From a virus, in IMG/VR virus record IMGVR_UViG_3300021373_002443, positions 1 through 23,403 of that record: a stretch of 23,403 bases of DNA, one strand, 5' to 3'. The stretch's first letter is position 1. Every line of letters begins with the position of its first letter. A model generated the notes under the pieces. It made no database searches. It had not been told where the DNA came from and saw nothing but the letters and a program-made list of their open reading frames with translations. Below are positions 7,699 through 15,596 of this stretch, piece by piece. A program made the translations under genes and the position numbers.

Positions 7699-8904
7699 TT
7701 AGTAGCCTCCACCGCTTGTGCCACCTGTATTGCTTGCAGTATTATCAGTGCCGTCAGTGCTATCTATTACTGTAGTCGCACCAGAGGTAGAAGTATTTGT
7801 TTGATTCGCATTATCAGCTACTGCGGCCGTAGTAGTTATTTCTTCTAATATTGCAGCAGTGTTTGGATCAACATCAAATCTTGCTACATTGTCAGTTACT
7901 ATTATCTGGCCACGCATAGCTGCATGTGATGTGCATTGATAATAATAAAGGCCTTTGTTAGTAAATGTAAATGATGTAGCTTCATTAAGCTCACTGGCCA
8001 AAATGTCGCCACTAGAATTTTCAATTTGTAATGGGTGCAATGGCGCTAGTTCATTAATAATTGTTATACTATCGCCTGTGTAAATATTAATTGTGGGATC
8101 ATTTACTTGTGATATAGATCCACTTCTGTCTAAACTGCTACTATTAAATATATAATCTTCATCATTAGCGTCAATTATGGAATAATTATATGTTTTAGGG
8201 TTAAGTATAGAAGTTCCATTAGCAATAGCGTCAGCGACAGCATCTTCGAATTGTCTAAGATCTACAACATCGACATCAACTTCCCTAATAATTGGCTTAT
8301 CGCCTGTAGGGCCATAAAACTTCATTTTCATTGTAAAATCCAATTGATATATAAGAACTCTACGCGATGTATAATCACCTTCGTAGCTATCGTCAATATT
8401 AACGCTATTTAAAATAACTGGAACATCTTGAGTAAATGCAAAATTATCAACAGGCTTTATTGATACAGTATAGTCTGGTGTAAAATATGGAAGAATTTGT
8501 TCTACTATTTGTAGGCCGTCGTCTTGGCTTTTTGCCATAATATATAACGACATTCCGATATCATATGAGGTATAATTATTAATTGCCTTTCTTTTAGTAG
8601 TATCACTACCGTGATCTTCTATTATTCTATTTAATTTATTTAATTTTTGATTAGCATCAACTGCTAAAGATGTAATTTCAAAGCCCATTCTCGGAAGCTT
8701 TAAAGCCACAGATTGTTTATACCCTGATTCTTGATCTAATCTAGAAAGAAACTTTTCCTTAGGACCGTAGGATAATGGAACTTTAATTTGATTGAGAACT
8801 CCACCATCTGCTGCTTTACGAATGACATTAATATTGTTAAATAGCGTACCAAAAACGGCCACTGATTTACGCATTGTCGCATGGTAAAAATGTCCACCAA
8901 ACAT
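7699..8904 (-). CDS. 15: Tail sheath stabiliser/tail completion protein gp15 with C-terminal cupredoxin-like domain
   Basis: Residues 1 to about 235 are gp15, the hexameric terminator that caps the tail and joins it to the neck. MFGGHFYHATMRKSVAVFGT, LFNNINVIR, VPLSYGPKEKFLSRL and LPRMGFEITSL are diagnostic. T4 gp15 is 272 aa, and this protein is 401 aa. The extra part, about 240-338, resembles a cupredoxin: TINIYTGDSITIIN, then LAPLHPLQIENSSG, then FTFTNKGLYYYQCTSHAAMRG. It carries a full type-1 copper ligand set (H290, C324, H327, M330) with the C-x2-H-x2-M spacing of amicyanin-type proteins. Residues 340-401 are a low-complexity Thr/Ser/Gly/Asn tail. Copper binding is inferred, not shown. 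The start overlaps the gp14 stop as TAATG. Confidence 0.92.
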   Translation of the reverse strand: MFGGHFYHATMRKSVAVFGTLFNNINVIRKAADGGVLNQIKVPLSYGPKEKFLSRLDQESGYKQSVALKLPRMGFEITSLAVDANQKLNKLNRIIEDHGSDTTKRKAINNYTSYDIGMSLYIMAKSQDDGLQIVEQILPYFTPDYTVSIKPVDNFAFTQDVPVILNSVNIDDSYEGDYTSRRVLIYQLDFTMKMKFYGPTGDKPIIREVDVDVVDLRQFEDAVADAIANGTSILNPKTYNYSIIDANDEDYIFNSSSLDRSGSISQVNDPTINIYTGDSITIINELAPLHPLQIENSSGDILASELNEATSFTFTNKGLYYYQCTSHAAMRGQIIVTDNVARFDVDPNTAAILEEITTTAAVADNANQTNTSTSGATTVIDSTDGTDNTASNTGGTSGGGY

Positions 8905-9845
8905 TAGAAGTTCTCCGAAGGATCACCAAATGGATTGGTTTCCGTAAAGTCTAAGAAATTGTCAGTAAATGTTTCAAATGCTACATTTTGTGCAGCCGAA
9001 TCATTTGCCATAAAGTTATCAGTATCGTCGTCGCCTACGTCATATACGCGAGTGATATAGCACGTATTAGCAGATTCTGAACCAACCAAACCATTGGTTG
9101 TAGAAGCTATGAATTGTCTATAGTCACTAGCACCAGTTACACCAATATTAGAAACTCCAATTTTAGCAAGTGTGTCCGAAGTTTTATCGAGTGTCTGCAC
9201 TGTACCATATATCTGTACTGCTGGAGTAGTATCTGTTGCAGCAACTAGGGTTTGTGTTACGGTTTCACCTCGTACAAAATGATTGCCATTTGTAACATCT
9301 AATTGTATACCAGCTAAATATGCTTCGCCACCTATTTCATCATCAATAGCATCAATACCAGTATCAAAGTCTTCGTCATTATATTCAAACAATGCGCACG
9401 TGAGTTTATATACGGGTAAGTTAGATAACTGATAAAACGGCTTATCGTCTTCAACAAATGTAATTTCAAAAAACGAGTTAGTCATTGGAAGGAATAATAG
9501 ATCACCTTCTCGAGGTTTATCTAATCCTTCATATGAACCAATTTGATGATTCCAAGTTTTTCGTGATATTACAAACGAAGCTTCATCTCTTATTTCAAGA
9601 CCAAACTTCTGATAAAGATCACCAGCTCCTTCAAATCCATCTACATTTTCAATATATGCTTCTGTTAAATAAGCATCGTCAAAGTTAGAAGTTGGATCTT
9701 CGTTTAGAATATTATCCCTATTAACAAGACTGCGGGGGATATAATAGACATCTTGTCCAAATATCTTAAGTGATTCAATTACCAAGTCTTCATACAGATT
9801 TTGTTCTGACCGAACGGCTTGGGAAAAGTATACGTTTCTAGGCAT
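8904..9845 (-). CDS. 14: Neck protein gp14 with an inserted beta-rich module
   Basis: This neck (head-completion) protein joins filled heads to tails together with gp13. The N-terminus MPRNVYFSQAVRSEQNLYED, LKIFGQDVYYIPR (27-39) and PREGDLLFLPMTNSFFEI (111-128), plus the C-terminal DNFLDFTETNPFGDP (295-309), are typical. At 313 aa it is longer than T4 gp14 (256 aa). The excess fits an insertion at about 180-270 (NGNHFVRGETVTQTL onwards) before the conserved C-terminal tail. The insert resembles a segment of the neighbouring gp13. AGGATAAT precedes the ATG, and gp13 ends 3 bases upstream. Confidence 0.93.
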   Translation of the reverse strand: MPRNVYFSQAVRSEQNLYEDLVIESLKIFGQDVYYIPRSLVNRDNILNEDPTSNFDDAYLTEAYIENVDGFEGAGDLYQKFGLEIRDEASFVISRKTWNHQIGSYEGLDKPREGDLLFLPMTNSFFEITFVEDDKPFYQLSNLPVYKLTCALFEYNDEDFDTGIDAIDDEIGGEAYLAGIQLDVTNGNHFVRGETVTQTLVAATDTTPAVQIYGTVQTLDKTSDTLAKIGVSNIGVTGASDYRQFIASTTNGLVGSESANTCYITRVYDVGDDDTDNFMANDSAAQNVAFETFTDNFLDFTETNPFGDPSENF

Positions 9846-9848
9846 TTA

Positions 9849-11114
9849 TTATCCTACGTAGAAGTCGACTGGCTGCTCCCAGTTTAATCTAACTTCTTCT
9901 TCAAGTCTTTGTAATTCTTCAACGGCATCATCAAACAATTGGCGACCATTGAAAGTAACCCCGCCAGGCATTTGCATTCCTTCAAATTTAAGTAAGTTAG
10001 CACCCCATTGTTTCTTAATGAGTGCCGTAGCATATTTCTTTAAGAAATAATCGTTATATACATCAGTGAATGTAGATGGATCAATAATTCGATATCCTTC
10101 AACTACAATATAAGCACCAATTTGAACTTCGTTTTTCCAATCCATATCGATTCTCAAACGATCTCTATGGCGATCAAATGAGACAAATTTATCGTCTGAA
10201 TCAATAAGAACGTCTAGTGTGGACAAATATTGTTTAGCCATTGTATACTCTAATAGACTACCCATATAGCCAAGACTATACATATCGTTTAGATGCATTT
10301 GGTATTTTACATCGAAAAGGCTTGTGCTTGAGCTATGATCTCTAATTGGAAGAACTCTAATAACATCTGTTACCAAATCGGGTATGTTAATATACCCATA
10401 GTCAATTGCACCAATAGTCACTGATGAAATAGTACTAGTGGCCTTAGATGTTGTTCCTATAATTTCATTTGTCGCAATAAAGGCATTTTTATCAATAGGG
10501 TCATAATTATTGATTGATAATACGTTTTTGGTTTTAGATACTACAGTGGCAATAGCTTCTTCTTCAGCAGCATTAACCAATGTAGCCGTAGCATTTCCTA
10601 TTGTACCTGCAGTTGTAACTAATGCTGTATCATTTACTTCAGTTAACGTAAACCCAGTTACATTTGGAGCCGTTCCGACAATTGCACTTACTTTATATTC
10701 GGCAGCATCTGAATTATATCCAGTAATAGACCCTACACCGTCGGCAGTTCCAAACAAGTCTGATATAGTAATTCTATCGCCTACAGCAATATCTGCAGCA
10801 TCACACGTAAAGTTTCCAGCAACATCAGTAATAGCCACAGTTGTTAAAACGGTGCTATTGCTAAGTGTAATTGTTTCACCGACTGTAAAGGCCGCGGCCT
10901 CAGCTTCGGTTGGAAGTACTAGTTTGGTATAGTCAATTTTTTCCTTAAGGAATACTTTTTCAATGGCATCAGTATGATAGTGCTGATAGAATTGTAGAGC
11001 TTCGTCTATTCTATCATCTAACTGATCGTCGTCAACATTAATTTCAATTACTGGTGCACCTAGATTTCTAAGGCAGTAATCAATTAATGTTTCTCTGCTG
11101 TTTGGTTTAGCCAT
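9849..11114 (-). CDS. 13: Neck protein gp13 with a large inserted domain
   Basis: This is the head-completion connector that binds the portal after packaging. The N-terminal part (LIDYCLRNLGAPVIEINVDD, then DRIDEALQFYQHYH, residues 10-47) and the C-terminal part (YINIPDLVTDVIRVLPI at 241-257, LFDVKYQMHLNDMYS, the motif DWKNEVQIGAYIVVEGYR and IKKQWGANLLKFEGMQMPGG) are classic gp13. Between them, at about 64-238, lies an Ala/Thr/Val-rich insertion with repeated 'GE-T/I-T ... V' motifs. This explains the 421-aa length against 309 in T4. Two late promoters precede the gene, with AAGAGGTG as ribosome-binding site. It heads the gp13-gp17 transcription unit. Confidence 0.94.
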   Translation of the reverse strand: MAKPNSRETLIDYCLRNLGAPVIEINVDDDQLDDRIDEALQFYQHYHTDAIEKVFLKEKIDYTKLVLPTEAEAAAFTVGETITLSNSTVLTTVAITDVAGNFTCDAADIAVGDRITISDLFGTADGVGSITGYNSDAAEYKVSAIVGTAPNVTGFTLTEVNDTALVTTAGTIGNATATLVNAAEEEAIATVVSKTKNVLSINNYDPIDKNAFIATNEIIGTTSKATSTISSVTIGAIDYGYINIPDLVTDVIRVLPIRDHSSSTSLFDVKYQMHLNDMYSLGYMGSLLEYTMAKQYLSTLDVLIDSDDKFVSFDRHRDRLRIDMDWKNEVQIGAYIVVEGYRIIDPSTFTDVYNDYFLKKYATALIKKQWGANLLKFEGMQMPGGVTFNGRQLFDDAVEELQRLEEEVRLNWEQPVDFYVG

Positions 11115-11136
11115 TTAAACACCTCTTACTTTACTA

Positions 11137-11144
11137 TATTTATA
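11137..11144 (-). promoter_or_regulatory. T4-type late promoter, gp13-proximal copy
   Basis: An exact TATAAATA on the coding strand, with a predicted start near 11131 and a leader of about 17 nt containing AAGAGG. It is the nearer of two tandem boxes before gp13. Confidence 0.8.
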
Positions 11145-11149
11145 TACTT

Positions 11150-11157
11150 TATTTATA
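11150..11157 (-). promoter_or_regulatory. T4-type late promoter, gp13-distal copy
   Basis: A second exact TATAAATA on the coding strand, 13 bp upstream of the first, directly after the stop of the preceding gene. Its predicted start (about 11144) falls inside the other box, so the two probably compete or act as alternatives. Confidence 0.65.
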
Positions 11158-11159
11158 TG

Positions 11160-11600
11160 TTACTCAGGCTTGTCGGGCCAAACAATGTTAGCTGGGTCGT
11201 CTTGATTAGTGATATCTCTTAATGCTTGTCGATACGAAGCCCATTCTGAATCGAGCTCGGTTCCACATTCATAAGCCTTAATTACCAAATAATCAGTATC
11301 TGTTAACATAGAATTTCTTTCGTTTCTAACCCCGGCCCATAAAGCCTCTAGCATTTGATTGACTTCTTCGGCTTCACGCTCAATTACAACCCATTCTAAA
11401 TTCTCATATGACCAAGATAGACGATGAGTACGAGGATTGTATTCTGGCTCAGCTGGAGCTTCAACCCAACCAGCATCGGCTATTTCTTCTTCGGTATACG
11501 TACTACTATCAGTACGAACAGTTTCACCATCACTAAGTATTATTACGTCTGGTAAGACTCGTGGATATTCTCCGTTATTTGTATTTGTATAAATTTTCAT
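11160..11600 (-). CDS. Tail assembly chaperone-like protein
   Basis: This 146-residue acidic protein's C-terminal region (about 88-146: WAGVRNERNSMLTDTDYLV, then WASYRQALRDITNQ, then NIVWPDKP) matches the widespread phage tail-assembly-chaperone family (PF16778 type), where 'R-x-x-R-x-x-x-L', 'YRQALRD' and a terminal 'WP-x-KP' are conserved. Members are usually encoded beside tail fibres and help their assembly or form small tail proteins. The N-terminal half has no match I recognise. It is last in the fibre operon, 19 bases after the preceding stop, with a weak AAAGAG ribosome-binding site. Confidence 0.75.
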   Translation of the reverse strand: MKIYTNTNNGEYPRVLPDVIILSDGETVRTDSSTYTEEEIADAGWVEAPAEPEYNPRTHRLSWSYENLEWVVIEREAEEVNQMLEALWAGVRNERNSMLTDTDYLVIKAYECGTELDSEWASYRQALRDITNQDDPANIVWPDKPE

Positions 11601-11619
11601 ATTTATTTTCTCTTTAAAG

Positions 11620-12579
11620 TTAATACATTCCTACAAAAAGTGTTTGATCAGGATCTATAAGACTCATATTATTATTGGCAGAAGCGTGCGTACTGTCACC
11701 AGTAGTATTACAAAATGCTATTCTGATTGAACCTTTTTCAGGAAACGCATACGTTGCTTGTGATTTCATATAGCCGTACCTGCTATAAGTAGCAGACGGT
11801 GATGTTTCCTTATACCAATAATATTTATTCGTTATTTGCCCTAATGTTCCATCCCCAACTGGCAAAGGTTCTGTACTCGATATTGGTACACCGTGATCGG
11901 CCCCCGTCGATGCTGATCCAGTAGCATTTCGTCTATTCCAATATCCTGCTGAGTTAGGATTATTACTTTGATCAGATGTTGATCCGTTACCATCAGTTCT
12001 TAAATTGTTCCATGTTGTAAACGCAGCTACAGTAGCTGGAGTACCTAAAGATGAATAATTACCGGGATTCTGATAAAATACACCAGGAGTAGGAAAGGCA
12101 GTATCTGGTTCTATAGCGTGTATTACATTCCCCCCAGCATCTAAAATTTGTATTCCGCCAATAGGGGTGTCGTTCTGCCAACGATAGCTACCGCTATCAA
12201 GAGTATGCTGATGTGCAATATATAAATGACCAGTTCTTGGCTGATCTATTTGAAAGAAAACTTCACTTACATCATAAGCACCGTTGTAATCATTGTTATT
12301 GCCCATAAATTCCCTAGAATCAATAGCTCTACCTCTAAAATTAGCAAAAGTACTTCTTATGTCAAATAATCGTGTATAAGAAGCATAGCCGGCAGACATA
12401 GAGCCTATTCTTTCGTTTTGAAAGGCAGTATGCCTAGTTTCGCCGAGTCCCTCTGGGTTATCAATATAAGGCGCGCGATGAACGTTCATATTGTAGTCAA
12501 GCGCATCTAATGATCCACCACGATATTTAGCTTTTGCAGGGTGATGATATGCTGCGAGCCTTCCTAAATTTCCTTTCAT
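11620..12579 (-). CDS. Unrecognised virion or fibre-associated protein
   Basis: I do not recognise this 319-residue protein, which begins MKGNLGRLAAYHHPAKAKY. It is rich in Gly, Asn, Ser, Tyr and His, has no signal peptide or membrane segment, and includes GAYDVSEVFFQIDQPRTGHL followed by a His-containing stretch and GGIQILDAGGN. Such composition suits an extracellular adhesin or fibre tip. A longer reading from GTG 12597 (325 aa) exists, but the ATG at 12579 overlaps the previous stop as TAATG and has GGAGG 8 nt upstream, so I chose it. A role in host attachment is inferred only from the operon. Confidence 0.7.
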   Translation of the reverse strand: MKGNLGRLAAYHHPAKAKYRGGSLDALDYNMNVHRAPYIDNPEGLGETRHTAFQNERIGSMSAGYASYTRLFDIRSTFANFRGRAIDSREFMGNNNDYNGAYDVSEVFFQIDQPRTGHLYIAHQHTLDSGSYRWQNDTPIGGIQILDAGGNVIHAIEPDTAFPTPGVFYQNPGNYSSLGTPATVAAFTTWNNLRTDGNGSTSDQSNNPNSAGYWNRRNATGSASTGADHGVPISSTEPLPVGDGTLGQITNKYYWYKETSPSATYSRYGYMKSQATYAFPEKGSIRIAFCNTTGDSTHASANNNMSLIDPDQTLFVGMY

Positions 12580-13511
12580 TACGTAGCCTCCGTCCACAAT
12601 ACACTCTTATAAGTAAAATTATTTGCTATAGTCTTATCGCCAAAATATAAATCAGTAGCGGCACTATCACCACTATTTAAATTTTGTATACCAAACGATA
12701 TTTCATCGCCGCCACTATATGTCCCTAGGCTTGCTGAACCACCCGCACCGTCGACTATATCGCCAATCCTAACTCCCCAGATTCCATCGTCAAAAGAAAA
12801 CCCAGAACTTACGCTATAATAACCATTGGTGCCAATACGGGATTGCGCAGAAATTAACCATCGAGTATTAGGATTATTATACGATCCAGTATAACCATTG
12901 CTATTAGACTTTAACCCATAATCAGCAAATACTTCTACCCTCTGCGCTTGCAGAGGATAAAATAAATCTTTAAGTCTTACATTTGTTTTATATTGTGTGT
13001 CAGGAAAGCTCATATATATAGTTCCTAAATGGCCACCCGTGTCGCCTTCAGCCACGGGCCCGGAAAGAATCGACATAGCAAACCATGCGCAATTTGGTGT
13101 TAAACCTGGAAAACTGCCCTTAGTAAGTACTGGGCCCGACGAACCAAACATAGTATAATCAAATTTTCCAGCCGTAGTTATATTGCCCGCACCGCCCCCT
13201 GAAGTAGTACCAGTTAAATCTTCAACGAAAGCATTTCTAACTGGCAATGCCCAAATTTTATAATCTGAATTTAAGTTCTGTAGCCCTGAGAGTATCGTAG
13301 AATTGCTAGTAGTATTTGTATAACCATTAAATAAGCTATGAACGCTTTTATAATCAACCGGAGGGCCTGAAACTTGTTGGCCATTTAAATCGCGCTTTCC
13401 GGATGGATAGTGTACATACGATTCAATAGCACCGTACTGGAACATGTCACCTGAAGTCATACCTTTAAAAGTATTTAATATATTACGGCTTCTGTATAAA
13501 TTATATCCCAT
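12579..13511 (-). CDS. Unrecognised virion or fibre-associated protein
   Basis: This 310-residue protein starts MGYNLYRSRNILNTFKGMTS. It is Gly/Ser/Asn/Tyr-rich, with APLP-free soluble composition and stretches such as GTTSGGGAGNITTAGK and GYTGSYNNPNTRW. No signal peptide, helix-rich region or catalytic motif is visible. It is similar in size and composition to the next gene, and the stops and starts of both overlap as TAATG, so they are probably made in linked amounts. A surface-exposed or receptor-binding protein is plausible from context. I have no homology evidence. Confidence 0.7.
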   Translation of the reverse strand: MGYNLYRSRNILNTFKGMTSGDMFQYGAIESYVHYPSGKRDLNGQQVSGPPVDYKSVHSLFNGYTNTTSNSTILSGLQNLNSDYKIWALPVRNAFVEDLTGTTSGGGAGNITTAGKFDYTMFGSSGPVLTKGSFPGLTPNCAWFAMSILSGPVAEGDTGGHLGTIYMSFPDTQYKTNVRLKDLFYPLQAQRVEVFADYGLKSNSNGYTGSYNNPNTRWLISAQSRIGTNGYYSVSSGFSFDDGIWGVRIGDIVDGAGGSASLGTYSGGDEISFGIQNLNSGDSAATDLYFGDKTIANNFTYKSVLWTEAT

Positions 13512-13936
13512 TATGGTGTATACTCCTCTCTACCAATAAATACATCAGCCTCATGAGAATACGCAGTCTGTGAACCAATACCCGACGGATGATTTACAAA
13601 ATCTATTTGGACTTTTATTTGGTCTGTAGGCTCTAAAACTATAGGCATGGCTTTGGATATAGGTACTACTGTTTCACCAGGATGAATAATGCATGAAAAA
13701 ATTAGCCTATTAACGCTTGACCTCGAGTGATATACATTAAGAATCGAAGCATCAGGTTGAGCTGTATTTGTTGTTGATTGATAATAATGCACATACATAT
13801 AATTATACTTCCACAACTCGCCCGTAGGCACTGCCGTGGTAACACTTACCGTTTGGGAATTATAAATATTACCCCAAGTCAAATGTGTATTTTCGGTTTC
13901 TAAGTATAAAGCCGTAGCATTACTAATATTACTCAT
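13511..13936 (-). CDS. Small beta-rich virion protein, tandem family member 6
   Basis: This 141-residue protein is one of six consecutive small proteins with a shared pattern: a hydrophobic strand near residue 45 (LWKYNYMYVHYY), a strand with a Pro-Gly turn (CIIHPGETVVPI, 82-93), then MPIVLEPTDQIKVQ (97-110), and a C-terminal strand with EEYT. The last elements resemble members 1 and 2 most (FIGREEYT against YIATEEYS and YISWQEYS). The start ATG at 13936 overlaps the previous stop as ATGA. The function is unknown. A small structural or fibre-bundle subunit is inferred from context. Confidence 0.7.
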   Translation of the reverse strand: MSNISNATALYLETENTHLTWGNIYNSQTVSVTTAVPTGELWKYNYMYVHYYQSTTNTAQPDASILNVYHSRSSVNRLIFSCIIHPGETVVPISKAMPIVLEPTDQIKVQIDFVNHPSGIGSQTAYSHEADVFIGREEYTP

Positions 13937-14382
13937 TTGGTTCTAACTCCACTTACAGTAATATATGACCAATTATAGCTTCCGGCAAGATTTTTTAATG
14001 TTCTAAATTGACATTCTAATATTAATTGATCAGCCGTAACACCATCTGCGTATGGAAAGTAAATAGGATTAGAAGAAGTTATCAATGGTAATGACAATTC
14101 ATGATGTAAAACCCTAACATCTCTGTAAAGATAAGCAGAGGTGGTACCACGTCTTAACCTTAAAGTAAAGTAATGATGAGTTGATTGGGTCTGATTATGT
14201 AAAATTAAATTGTCCAACTTAAGCACAGATCCGATCTTAGAAGTACTTGTCGAATTAATCGCAGCAGATATGTCTTTCCACCCAGTAGAACTAGAGACAT
14301 AAAATTTTTCGGAGTAATTTGTAAATTCACTCGCGCCTCTAATATCTTCGGTGCTTAAATAGGGTATTGTAGTAGTCGCCAT
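13933..14382 (-). CDS. Small beta-rich virion protein, tandem family member 5
   Basis: This 149-residue protein has the family layout: VLKLDNLILHNQTQS (about 53-67), a charged strand region, HHELSLPLI (93-101), then NPIYFPYADG (105-114) and DQLILECQF, ending in a strand SYITVSGVRTK. The 'NPIYF' motif aligns by eye with 'QPIYV', 'RPFYL', 'APLYV', 'NPLRI' and 'MPIVL' in its neighbours. It is preceded by AGAGGTAAT, 4 bases after the upstream stop. No catalytic motif is visible. The function is unknown. Confidence 0.7.
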   Translation of the reverse strand: MATTTIPYLSTEDIRGASEFTNYSEKFYVSSSTGWKDISAAINSTSTSKIGSVLKLDNLILHNQTQSTHHYFTLRLRRGTTSAYLYRDVRVLHHELSLPLITSSNPIYFPYADGVTADQLILECQFRTLKNLAGSYNWSYITVSGVRTK

Positions 14383-14386
14383 GTAA

Positions 14387-14818
14387 TTACCTCTTTATAT
14401 ATCTATAGGTAATAGCTATTGCAAATTTATTTTGATCATAGCCGTAAAGTTGAGCAGGGCTATCAGGTTGACCGAACGGATTACCTATATAATAATTAAA
14501 ACCGCCAGCAGTAGGAAGAGAATCGCTGGTTATTCTAAGTGGATTATCCGCAGTAACTGGATAAATTGTGCCATGGCCAGGAAGGCGAACATTATCCATT
14601 ACGTTTAGTGTACCAAGATTTAAGTCGATAACCCATGGAAAACCGTGGGTCGAAGTAACTGATATGCCAACAATATCTAATATATCTGAGGAAAAGTCAT
14701 CATTATCTAAACTCACATCACTAAATCCAATATCTGTAAGGATGCTATTTAATCCAAGATATTGAGAACTGGCCGCGACGGTAGCGGAATGAACAAATGT
14801 TCCTATATAAGTTTCCAT
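14387..14818 (-). CDS. Small beta-rich virion protein, tandem family member 4
   Basis: This 143-residue protein is the most divergent of the six. The family elements seem to be DILDIVGISVTSTHG (45-59), a Pro-Gly turn VRLPGHGTIYPV (77-88), DNPLRITSDSL (91-101) and the C-terminal strand KFAIAITYRYI. It begins METYIGTFVHSATVAA. The ATG at 14818 overlaps the previous stop as TAATG. No known domain was recognised. Structural role inferred from the operon. Confidence 0.68.
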   Translation of the reverse strand: METYIGTFVHSATVAASSQYLGLNSILTDIGFSDVSLDNDDFSSDILDIVGISVTSTHGFPWVIDLNLGTLNVMDNVRLPGHGTIYPVTADNPLRITSDSLPTAGGFNYYIGNPFGQPDSPAQLYGYDQNKFAIAITYRYIKR

Positions 14819-15201
14819 TAGTTTGGTATCTCCAAGCCAGAAGCTACAATATGCAATACTTGAGACGAGCCATCATTACCACCTCCAGCAATAGTAGCTG
14901 CTTTTACTAAAACTCTTTCTACGTCTCCTACGTATAATGGTGCGTCTGCGCTTACTGCAAAATATGTCGCACCTCTTGGTACTGTTGCTTGAATTATTTG
15001 TCCATATGAATTACTGTCGGTATTAAGAAAGATTCTTACAATATAATCGTTACTCGAGCTAGTATTGCATATTGATAGAGTTTCCAATTTTCCGGTTACA
15101 TTACTACTAGATCGTTCATAGGCTACTTGATTAGTCGAAAGATATGCCATGGTAGTTAGGCGCGTAAATGGAGTAATAGTAGCGGGATTAATATGTGACA
15201 T
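14818..15201 (-). CDS. Small beta-rich virion protein, tandem family member 3
   Basis: This 127-residue protein follows the family plan: GKLETLSICNTSSSNDYIVRIFLN (about 37-60, split strands), then QIIQATVPRGATYFAVSADA (68-87), APLYVGDVERVLVK (87-100) and a C-terminal VLHIVASGLEI strand. The 'strand, N-T, strand, Pro-Arg-Gly turn, PLYV' pattern recalls the small 'tVPaG...n' virion proteins common in tailed phages. TAATG overlaps join it to both neighbours (15201 and 14818). The function is unproven. Confidence 0.7.
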   Translation of the reverse strand: MSHINPATITPFTRLTTMAYLSTNQVAYERSSSNVTGKLETLSICNTSSSNDYIVRIFLNTDSNSYGQIIQATVPRGATYFAVSADAPLYVGDVERVLVKAATIAGGGNDGSSQVLHIVASGLEIPN

Positions 15202-15596
15202 TAGCTATATTCCTCAGTTGCGATATAGTAAGTTGGCGTTCCAGATCCGCTTTGACCGCCGTATTCAACAGATAATATTTCATCTTCATAAAGATAAAAT
15301 GGCCTTTCTTTATCGAATACACATACACTATTTCCTGGAAATACTTCTACCTCGCATATTTTTCCAGCCTCGGCCAAACCCGGATAATTATCACGTGTAA
15401 GATATATGATTTTACTTTCAGTAGCACTTGCATCTAAAGTAAATGTTAAATTTACAACCTTAGTTACATAATCTTCATCAGCTGAGGTAGGTGATAGCAT
15501 TCTGATCGTCCCAACGGGCGATGATGGCGGTACGCTGCCGTAGCCAATTCTTATTCTGATATCACTAATGCCTTCAGCAAGATTAGGATTAGGCAT
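15201..15596 (-). CDS. Small beta-rich virion protein, tandem family member 2
   Basis: This 131-residue protein begins MPNPNLAEGISDIRIRIGYG. Family elements are DYVTKVVNLTFTLDASATE (42-60), ICEVEVFPGNSVCVF (80-94), ERPFYLYEDEILSVEYGG (97-114) and the C-terminal YYIATEEYS. The open frame extends upstream to an ATG at 15677, but that would overlap the previous gene by 89 bases. The ATG at 15596 has AGGAG 8 nt upstream, starts just before the previous stop and gives a protein the same size as its paralogues, so I chose it. It ends in a TAATG overlap with the next gene. Confidence 0.72.
   Translation of the reverse strand: MPNPNLAEGISDIRIRIGYGSVPPSSPVGTIRMLSPTSADEDYVTKVVNLTFTLDASATESKIIYLTRDNYPGLAEAGKICEVEVFPGNSVCVFDKERPFYLYEDEILSVEYGGQSGSGTPTYYIATEEYS

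Noticed and set aside
10510-10932. Plus-strand open frame of 140 codons, and similar ones at 6732-7058, 16609-16932 and 18358-18654
   Set aside because: They lie opposite convincing minus-strand genes, have odd composition and lack ribosome-binding sites or late promoters. They are antisense shadows of Thr/Val/Ala-rich genes.
12580-12597. GTG start at 12597 for the unrecognised 319-aa protein
   Set aside because: The ATG at 12579 forms the TAATG junction used throughout this operon and has GGAGG at suitable distance.
13861-13868. Plus-strand TATAAATA
   Set aside because: It lies inside a minus-strand gene, points against all genes here and has no open frame behind it. One or two such matches are expected by chance in AT-rich DNA.
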